From Thalassospiraceae bacterium (lineage in GTDB: Bacteria > Pseudomonadota > Alphaproteobacteria > Rhodospirillales > Magnetovibrionaceae): a stretch of 6,273 nt of DNA. Position 1 is the stretch's first letter, and every line of letters starts with the position of its first letter. Under the pieces are notes generated by a model, which made no database searches, was not told where the DNA came from, and saw only the letters and a list, made by a program, of their open reading frames with translations. The position numbers and the translations under genes are program-made. The stretch lies in NCBI GenBank assembly GCA_030637205.1, contig DAOVVL010000127.1, positions 1 through 6,273 of the forward strand, read 5' to 3'. This document shows positions 1 through 4,407 of the stretch, in pieces.

Positions 1-1
1 C

Positions 2-862
2 CCGTCAGACGAATTGGCCGCATTTTTTGTGGCTCTGGACCGGGCGAAAGCCAACGGCCTTGATTACGAATGGACGGCATTTGCCGATGAAGAACTGGCC
101 ATTCAGGCTATTTTGAGCGGTCAAATGGATATCGGATTTGGCACGCCCTATTCTGCAATGCAGAAATCGAAGGCACCGATCCGGATCATCTTTCAATTGT
201 CAAAATTGAAATTTTTCCCCGTTTCTTCAACAAAATACAGCAAGCTTCAAGACCTGAACGGCGAGCCGATCTTGCTGCATTCGCGTGGTGGCGGTACGGA
301 TTCGATCGCAAACGTGATCGAAGACAAGCTGAACATCAAATTTGGCAAGCGGTCTTACATTTCCGGCAGTTCCAACCGCATTGCGGCCCTGATCGCCGGT
401 CAGGCTGATGCAACCATCGTCGACATGTCGAACAAGAACAAGCTGGTCAGAACCCAGGGGAACAAATACAACGTGCTTCCCATGTTTGACGTTGATGCCA
501 GTGATGAAGCCTTGTTTGCCAATCTCGATTGGATCAAAGCCAATTCCAAGGATGTCGATATCTTTGTAAAAGCGCTGCTTAGCGTTTATCAGGATTTCCA
601 CAAAGACCCGACAATGGTCAGGCGTGAAACCGACCCGAATGGCCCGATCGGCCAACTGCCGAAAGAAGTTCTCGGCGAACTGGACGGTTTCTATACCGAA
701 GCTGTTGAAGGTGGTTTGTTCGACCAAAACGGCGGCGGCAGAAAAGCTGCTTTGGCTGATATCGAATGGTACCACTCGGCCGGACACCTGACTGGAAAAC
801 GGTCAGATCTTAAAGTCGAAGATTTCTGGTATATGGAGCCTTTGAAAGGCGCCACAAAATAA
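2..862 (+). CDS. ABC transporter substrate-binding protein, NMT1/SsuA/TauA-like (5' partial)
   Basis: This is a periplasmic binding protein that should capture the solute and deliver it to the two permeases encoded downstream. The reading frame is open to the left edge, where residues PSDELAAFFVALDRA continue from outside. The N-terminus and any signal peptide are therefore missing, and a TTG at 14 is not the true start. The visible 286 residues fit the NMT1/THI5-like periplasmic fold. An 'AIQAILSGQMDIGFGTPY' stretch and a later 'RIAALIAGQADATIVDM' stretch are the repeated 'lobe plus gap/scoring' patterns of this family. A 'LQDLNGEPILLHSRGGGTDS' segment matches the usual domain-2 opening, where a ligand-contacting loop sits. 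The stop is TAA at 860-862. It is the first visible gene of a five-gene cluster and is followed by a hairpin. Ligand identity cannot be read from the sequence; sulfonate, nitrate, pyrimidine, thiamine-precursor and aromatic-acid binders all share this fold. Confidence 0.9.
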   Translation, partial: PSDELAAFFVALDRAKANGLDYEWTAFADEELAIQAILSGQMDIGFGTPYSAMQKSKAPIRIIFQLSKLKFFPVSSTKYSKLQDLNGEPILLHSRGGGTDSIANVIEDKLNIKFGKRSYISGSSNRIAALIAGQADATIVDMSNKNKLVRTQGNKYNVLPMFDVDASDEALFANLDWIKANSKDVDIFVKALLSVYQDFHKDPTMVRRETDPNGPIGQLPKEVLGELDGFYTEAVEGGLFDQNGGGRKAALADIEWYHSAGHLTGKRSDLKVEDFWYMEPLKGATK

Positions 863-879
863 CTGAGCTCGTCTCTTGA

Positions 880-913
880 GGATTAGGCGTCGATCTCGGT
901 CGACGCCTAATTT
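880..913 (+). terminator. Intercistronic hairpin between binding-protein and permease genes
   Basis: The arm TTAGGCGTCGA (883-893) pairs perfectly with TCGACGCCTAA (900-910) around a 6-base loop. An A882-T911 pair and two G-U pairs extend the stem. The run that follows, TTTCTCTT, is only a weak U tract. This looks like a partial terminator or an mRNA 3'-end stabiliser within the operon rather than a full stop. Such hairpins are known after binding-protein genes, where they raise binding-protein output relative to the membrane subunits. Full termination with a separate promoter for the next gene is the alternative, but I see no convincing promoter in the 37 bases before 948. Confidence 0.7.
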
Positions 914-947
914 CTCTTAAATTTCTTTATTCCAGAATGGTTTTGGT

Positions 948-1715
948 ATGTTTCTTCGATACAGACCCTTGTTGCTGAAAATCCTGTCGACTGTTTTAAT
1001 CTTCGGTGCCTGGGAGATCGCCGGGCGGGCAGGCGTTAGCTTTGCCTTTCCCACGTTCCTGGAATCGATGGCTGCCCTTTGGGGGCTTACGGTTGAAGGA
1101 ACGATCTTCACTGCCTACGCCGAAACCCTGAAACCGCTTGCTGTTGGCATAGTGATTTCAGCATTTATTGGAATAGGCTTGGGAGTCTGGATAGGATTGA
1201 GCCGCAAGTTTGATTGGCTTGTTTCCCCTATTTTTATTGTCATGCAATCGGCGCCGCTGGCGGCGCTCATTCCGTTGCTGATTATGGTTTATGGAATTGG
1301 TTTAACCTCAAAAGTCTTTGTGGTTTGCATTATGGCCATGCCGGTGATCGTGCTGAATACCGCAGGCGCGGTCCGCAATACGCCCGTTCACCTGATCGAA
1401 ATGGGACAATCGTTTCTGGGCACACGCCGCGACATTATTTTGAAAATTATTATGCCTTCCGCTTCGCCAATCATTTTTGCAGGACTTCGTCTTGGCGTGT
1501 CGGCCGGTTTTATCGGCGCCATTCTTGCCGAGTTGAAAATCACGCCAACAGGCGTTGGCGACATCATTACCTATAGCCGCTCAATTGCCGATTACCCCAA
1601 CATGTATGCAGCAATTTTTTCGATCATCGTGTTTGCGGTGCTGTTTTTAAATTTTGTTGAGCGCATAGAGAACTTCCTGTTTAAGGGAAATAACAAAGAG
1701 CTTGTCTCGGATTGA
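948..1715 (+). CDS. ABC transporter permease A (BPD_transp_1, SsuC/TauC/NrtB-like)
   Basis: This is an inner-membrane subunit that forms part of the translocation path. It has 255 residues, normal for the family, with about six hydrophobic segments near residues 8-26, 64-84, 91-116, 121-141, 175-196 and 218-240. The cytoplasmic EAA loop, which docks on the ATPase, lies at about 151-174 (EMGQSFLGTRRDIILKIIMP). The loop is unusual: the canonical E-A-A-x3-G pattern reads E-M-G-x3-L, with the glycine one position late. The ATG at 948 is the first in-frame start, but no clear Shine-Dalgarno precedes it, only G-rich bases at 939-946. The gene stops 23 bases before the ATPase start. Permease B is a different protein of the same family, so the pore is probably a heterodimer. 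Confidence 0.93.
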   Translation: MFLRYRPLLLKILSTVLIFGAWEIAGRAGVSFAFPTFLESMAALWGLTVEGTIFTAYAETLKPLAVGIVISAFIGIGLGVWIGLSRKFDWLVSPIFIVMQSAPLAALIPLLIMVYGIGLTSKVFVVCIMAMPVIVLNTAGAVRNTPVHLIEMGQSFLGTRRDIILKIIMPSASPIIFAGLRLGVSAGFIGAILAELKITPTGVGDIITYSRSIADYPNMYAAIFSIIVFAVLFLNFVERIENFLFKGNNKELVSD

Positions 1716-1724
1716 TTCTGGGGC

Positions 1725-1729
1725 AGGAG
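1725..1729 (+). promoter_or_regulatory. Ribosome binding site of the ATPase gene
   Basis: AGGAG lies 9 bases before ATG 1739. This favours that start over the in-frame ATG at 1751, which would give a protein beginning MTTTHAVEV. Confidence 0.7.
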
Positions 1730-1738
1730 TAATAAATT

Positions 1739-2512
1739 ATGGATGGAATAATGACAACAACACACGCCGTAGAGGTTCGCAATGTCTTCAAGAACTACGG
1801 AGATGTTGAAGCCCTGCATGATCTGTCGCTGGATTTTCCAAAGGGCGAGCTAACCTCTTTGCTCGGCCCGTCGGGTTGTGGCAAAACCACGCTTCTGAAA
1901 ATCATTGCTGGTTTGCTTCCCGCAACCAGCGGAGAGGTCTTCGTAAACGGCGAAACGGTTACCGGGCCCGGTCCGGACCGCGCCTTTGTATTTCAGGATT
2001 TTGCCCTGCTGCCGTGGGCCAGCGTGCTGAGGAATGTCGCGTTCGGCCTGGAGCTGCGCAATGTTCCCAAATCCGAAAGAGAAGCAAAAGCCGAAAAATA
2101 CATTGCCGACGTTGGCTTGAAGGGGTTCGAGCATAAATATCCCCATCAGCTTTCCGGTGGCATGCGACAGCGCGTCGGGCTGGCGCGGGCGCTCAGTGTA
2201 GATGCCCAGGTATTGCTGATGGATGAGCCATTTTCCGCCGTTGATGAACAGACGCGAAGAAAATTCCAGGAAGATTTGCTGGATTTGGTTCAGAACGAGA
2301 ACAAGACGTTTATTTTTGTCACCCATTCTATTGAAGAAGCGGTCTATGTATCCGATCAAATCGCTCTTTTGTTGCCACGCCCCAGTCGCGTTTCTGAAAT
2401 CATTCGCCCGGGTGGGTTCAGGCACAAGGACCCCGACAGCATCAGGCGCGATTCCGAATACCTTGATATCGTCGACGATATCTGGAAATCGCTACGCACC
2501 TATGTGGAGTAA
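1739..2512 (+). CDS. ABC transporter ATP-binding protein (SsuB/TauB/NrtD-like)
   Basis: This is the cytoplasmic ATPase that powers the transporter. It has 257 residues and a complete set of ABC motifs: Walker A GPSGCGKT at 43-50, Q-loop Q86 in VFQDFALLPW, signature LSGGMRQ at 138-144, Walker B VLLMDEP at 158-164, a D-loop at about 166-170, and the switch histidine H196 in FVTHS. The LLPW segment after the Q-loop and the SGGMRQRVGLARAL signature are typical of the nitrate/sulfonate/taurine branch. All catalytic residues are intact, so the protein should be active. No second ATPase gene is present, so this one presumably forms the homodimer that serves both permeases. ATG 1739 is chosen because of AGGAG at 1725-1729; a start at 1751 is possible. 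The 3' end contains an 18-base perfect palindrome (2465-2482). The next gene starts 9 bases after its stop. Confidence 0.96.
   Translation: MDGIMTTTHAVEVRNVFKNYGDVEALHDLSLDFPKGELTSLLGPSGCGKTTLLKIIAGLLPATSGEVFVNGETVTGPGPDRAFVFQDFALLPWASVLRNVAFGLELRNVPKSEREAKAEKYIADVGLKGFEHKYPHQLSGGMRQRVGLARALSVDAQVLLMDEPFSAVDEQTRRKFQEDLLDLVQNENKTFIFVTHSIEEAVYVSDQIALLLPRPSRVSEIIRPGGFRHKDPDSIRRDSEYLDIVDDIWKSLRTYVE
2465..2482. repeat. 18-base perfect palindrome inside the ATPase coding end
   Basis: GATATCGTCGACGATATC reads the same on both strands. It encodes part of the LDIVDDIW segment of the ATPase and sits 30 bases before its stop codon. It has no loop, so a binding site for a dimeric protein fits better than a hairpin, although a short RNA stem is possible. 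The repeated D-I-V-D-D-I residues explain part of the symmetry. Function is unknown and coincidence remains possible. Confidence 0.5.
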
Positions 2513-2521
2513 ATCATCGTT

Positions 2522-3274
2522 ATGAACGTACTTGGTTATAAATTACCGGCGATGTCATCACTCATTATTTGGGGTGCGCTTTGGGAAATAGTTGGTCAGC
2601 TTGAGCTGAGCTTCTTTTTGCCGGCCCTGTCAGACATCTTTGTCACGCTGACTGAAATCATCGGCACGCCGCCGTTTATCAAGGCGCTGAAAGAAACGGC
2701 GCAGGCATTTGCGCTGGGCACATTTTTTGCAGTTTCTATAGGCATTCCCGTCGGTATCCTGATGGGGAAAAACAAGTTGGCTGATGAATTCCTGCTGCCG
2801 TGGGTCAACGTGTTTCTCAGCGCCCCGCTGACTGCCCTGGTTCCGGTTCTGATGGTGCTGTTCGGGTTTGGCTTGAAAGCCATTGTCATCACGACGACGC
2901 TGTTTGCAATCTGGATCATTGTTTTGAATACGCGCGCAGGCGTAAAACAAATCAACCCATCATTGGTGGAAATGGCGAATTCATTTGGCGCATCATCGTT
3001 TGCTGCGCTGACGAAGATTTATTTCTGGGCGGCGTTACCGGAAATTCTGAGCGGCGTGCGCATCGGTTTTATTCGCGCAGTTAAAGGCGTCATCATTGGC
3101 CAGCTTCTGATATCCATCGTCGGGTTTGGCGCCTTGTTCGAGCTGTATTCAGCGCAATTCCTTATGACACACTTTTGGGCCGTCTTGCTGGTGCTGTTCG
3201 CCATGGCGTTCACACTTTCTGAATTCCTCGCGCATTTGGAACGCAAGGTCGAATACTACGCATCCAAGAGATAG
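2522..3274 (+). CDS. ABC transporter permease B (BPD_transp_1, SsuC/TauC-like)
   Basis: This is the second inner-membrane subunit. It has 250 residues, with hydrophobic segments near 8-24, 59-82, 92-116, 119-140, 176-200 and 214-236. Its EAA loop at about 150-173 (EMANSFGASSFAALTKIYFW) keeps the conserved glycine at the expected place (G156), unlike permease A. The two permeases share the family layout, including an 'APL-AL-P-L---FG-GL' stretch after the third segment, but are clearly different proteins. That points to divergence and a heterodimeric pore rather than a recent gene duplication. GGAG at 2506-2509, inside the end of the ATPase gene, lies 12 bases before the ATG and can serve as ribosome binding site. 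The 9-base gap to the ATPase gene suggests coupled translation. Confidence 0.93.
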   Translation: MNVLGYKLPAMSSLIIWGALWEIVGQLELSFFLPALSDIFVTLTEIIGTPPFIKALKETAQAFALGTFFAVSIGIPVGILMGKNKLADEFLLPWVNVFLSAPLTALVPVLMVLFGFGLKAIVITTTLFAIWIIVLNTRAGVKQINPSLVEMANSFGASSFAALTKIYFWAALPEILSGVRIGFIRAVKGVIIGQLLISIVGFGALFELYSAQFLMTHFWAVLLVLFAMAFTLSEFLAHLERKVEYYASKR

Positions 3275-3298
3275 CCCAGACACAGATTTTTTATAAAC

Positions 3299-3303
3299 AG
3301 GAG
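3299..3303 (+). promoter_or_regulatory. Ribosome binding site of the FAH-family gene
   Basis: AGGAG stands 7 bases before ATG 3311, the best-placed Shine-Dalgarno in the cluster. It fixes the start and suggests strong independent translation of the hydrolase. Confidence 0.75.
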
Positions 3304-3310
3304 ACCATCC

Positions 3311-3994
3311 ATGAGTTTCGTTTTCCCCGCACCCCCCACCGCTTCGGTCGAAGTTGCTGGCACTGAGGATCGTTTTCCGGTGCGTCGCATCTATTGCATC
3401 GGGCGCAATTATCTGGCGCACAGAAAAGAAATGGGCAATGACGATCGCACCCCGCCGTTCTTTTTCCAAAAACCGGCTGATGCGTTGCTGCCGACCGGTG
3501 GCGAATTCCCGTACCCGCCCCAATCAGATAATGTGCATCACGAGATTGAGCTGGTCATCGCCATTGGCAAGGGCGGAAAAGAAATCGCAGTTGAAGATGC
3601 GCTGGACCATGTGTTTGGTTACAGCGTCGGCCTTGATATGACCCGGCGCGACCAGCAAAGCAAGGCCAAGGATGCGGGCAAACCGTGGGAAGCGGCCAAG
3701 GCGTTCGATCATTCAGCCCCCATCGCCCCGATCCGCCCGGTTAGTGAAATCGGCCACCCGGCGGCAGGGCGCATCTGGCTGAACGTCAACGGTGAAGCCC
3801 GCCAGGACAGCGATCTGGATTTGCAGATCTGGAATGTTCAGGAAGGCATCGCACATCTTTCCAAACTTTATGAAGTCATGCCCGGCGATCTCATTTATAC
3901 CGGCACCCCCGATGGTGTCGGCGCGATCAAGGTTGGCGACGTGATGAGCGGCGGCATCGATGGCATTGGCGAAGTTGAGATTACGGTCGTTTAA
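3311..3994 (+). CDS. FAH-family hydrolase, fumarylpyruvate/acylpyruvate hydrolase-like
   Basis: This is a cytoplasmic metal-dependent enzyme that probably cleaves a C-C bond in an acylpyruvate, for example fumarylpyruvate to fumarate plus pyruvate as in the gentisate pathway. It has 227 residues, the short single-domain form of the family. Seen in sequence: GRNY at 31-34; H37 and E40, spaced like the catalytic His-Glu pair of FAHD1; metal ligands E78 and E80 in HHEIEL; D109 in GLDMTRRD; K130 in EAAKAFDHSAP; and the closing TGTPDGVG at 197-204. The N-terminal 'FPVRRIYCIGRNYLAH' and the 'GRIWLNVNGEARQD' segment recall bacterial fumarylpyruvate hydrolases (NagK type) from memory. Related members act as oxaloacetate decarboxylases or on other diketo acids, so the substrate is uncertain. 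It follows permease B by 36 bases and ends the cluster, suggesting that it processes the imported compound. No gentisate dioxygenase or isomerase gene is in view. Confidence 0.93.
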   Translation: MSFVFPAPPTASVEVAGTEDRFPVRRIYCIGRNYLAHRKEMGNDDRTPPFFFQKPADALLPTGGEFPYPPQSDNVHHEIELVIAIGKGGKEIAVEDALDHVFGYSVGLDMTRRDQQSKAKDAGKPWEAAKAFDHSAPIAPIRPVSEIGHPAAGRIWLNVNGEARQDSDLDLQIWNVQEGIAHLSKLYEVMPGDLIYTGTPDGVGAIKVGDVMSGGIDGIGEVEITVV

Positions 3995-3997
3995 TAG

Positions 3998-4039
3998 CGC
4001 GGACCTCCCCTGGGAAGTTGAATACAGACTTCCACCGCG
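3998..4039 (+). other. Nested hairpin just after the hydrolase stop codon
   Basis: The outer arms CGCGG (3998-4002) and CCGCG (4035-4039) enclose the inner arms GGAAGT (4013-4018) and ACTTCC (4028-4033). The inner loop has 9 bases and the bulge between outer and inner arms is asymmetric. There is no U tract, so by itself it is not a terminator. It directly abuts the terminator and may protect the transcript's 3' end or be a remnant of an older terminator. Confidence 0.45.
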
Positions 4040-4074
4040 AAACCCTCGTCGTTTAATTACGGCGGGGGTTTTTT
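4040..4074 (+). terminator. Rho-independent terminator of the transporter-hydrolase cluster
   Basis: The arm AACCCTCGTCG (4041-4051) pairs with CGGCGGGGGTT (4060-4070) across 11 pairs including two G-U, with an 8-base AT-rich loop. An A4040-T4071 pair can extend it. Six T residues (4069-4074) follow. Strong stem plus T tract is the classic form, and it separates the cluster from the chemoreceptor gene. Confidence 0.88.
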
Positions 4075-4229
4075 CATGATCCGTTCAGGCGCTACCACAT
4101 GTTGGTCTATCCGCCCTGTTTCCACTTCACCTAGAGTGGGGGAGGGAGATGGTGCGGCTTCAAAAACCTACCGCAAGCCTCAAATTTTTCTTGATATTTC
4201 AGAATGGTCAATTACTTACGCCTTAAGTA

Positions 4230-4256
4230 TTAAGTTTGGCTGTTATTCCGTATAAT
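4230..4256 (+). promoter_or_regulatory. Possible sigma-70-type promoter
   Basis: TATAAT at 4251-4256 is a perfect -10 hexamer in the AT-rich island. The best -35 candidate, TTAAGT at 4230-4235, matches only three of six positions at 15-base spacing, so the -35 is weak and an activator might be needed. A start here would give a leader of about 145 bases before the chemoreceptor ATG, containing all three TTAGTA repeats. Confidence 0.35.
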
Positions 4257-4284
4257 TTGCCCCTAAAGTATAAAATACCTTTCT

Positions 4285-4336
4285 TTAGTAGTGGGTTAAC
4301 CCCATATGTTAGTAGGTGCTGAGTTTAAACTTAGTA
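4285..4336 (+). repeat. Three TTAGTA direct repeats
   Basis: TTAGTA starts at 4285, 4309 and 4331, and the first two continue to TTAGTAG. Spacings of 24 and 22 bases place them roughly on the same DNA face, about two helical turns apart. The third copy is also half of the palindrome ACTTA-G-TAAGT. This arrangement resembles cooperative regulator sites, but no known binding consensus is claimed. Confidence 0.4.
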
Positions 4337-4364
4337 AGTAGATGCGTATGCAAGCGGGCGTGGC

Positions 4365-4371
4365 CCGATAA
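4365..4371 (+). promoter_or_regulatory. CCGATAA box, sigma-28-like -10 element
   Basis: CCGATAA equals the last seven bases of the enterobacterial flagellar sigma-28 -10 consensus GCCGATAA. It lies 36 bases before the chemoreceptor start, a sensible promoter distance. However, no TAAA-type -35 element occurs at the required 11-base spacing (4345-4352 reads CGTATGCA). The call is tentative, and the box overlaps the stem CGGGC-GTG-GCCCG. Confidence 0.25.
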
Positions 4372-4407
4372 TTGGTGCGTTCATTTTTGGGAAACGGGAA
4401 CAACATT

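Larger units (their letters stand above)
4075..4407 (+). other. Non-coding regulatory region upstream of the chemoreceptor gene
   Basis: No credible gene lies in these 333 bases. A short stem CCACT/AGTGG (4122-4126, 4135-4139) occurs early. From 4181 to 4290 the DNA is markedly AT-rich, about 29% GC by hand count against roughly half for the coding parts. Short palindromes follow: CTTAA-GTA-TTAAG (4222-4234), GGGTTAACCC (4293-4302), AGTTTAAACT (4322-4331), ACTTA-G-TAAGT (4329-4339) and CGGGC-GTG-GCCCG (4355-4367). TTAGTA occurs three times. The density of such elements suggests a regulated promoter region, but no regulator can be named. Confidence 0.6.

Noticed and set aside
14..16. TTG as start of the binding-protein gene
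   Set aside because: The frame continues upstream to the window edge, and the remaining protein lacks a signal peptide, so this is internal.
301..322. Inverted repeat TTCGATC/GATCGAA with 8-base loop in the binding-protein gene
   Set aside because: A 7-base match is expected by chance several times in a window of this size, and nothing in the context supports a role.
227..787. Minus-strand open frame of about 186 codons
   Set aside because: It lies opposite the binding-protein gene, which has clear family features; nothing recognisable is encoded on the minus strand.
1850..2425. Minus-strand open frame of about 191 codons
   Set aside because: It is antisense to an ATPase gene with every ABC motif intact, so it is a shadow frame.
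948..3274. Possibility that the two permeases arose by recent duplication
   Set aside because: The protein sequences differ widely outside family motifs and the DNA shows no long shared stretch, so they are old paralogues.
4191..4219. TTGATA as a -35 box for a promoter in the AT-rich region
   Set aside because: No acceptable -10 hexamer lies 15-19 bases downstream; the best candidates match only about two of six positions.
4361..4378. Sigma-54 promoter candidate starting TGGCCCG
   Set aside because: The invariant GG and GC are not separated by 10 bases; GG stands at the -12 position instead of GC.
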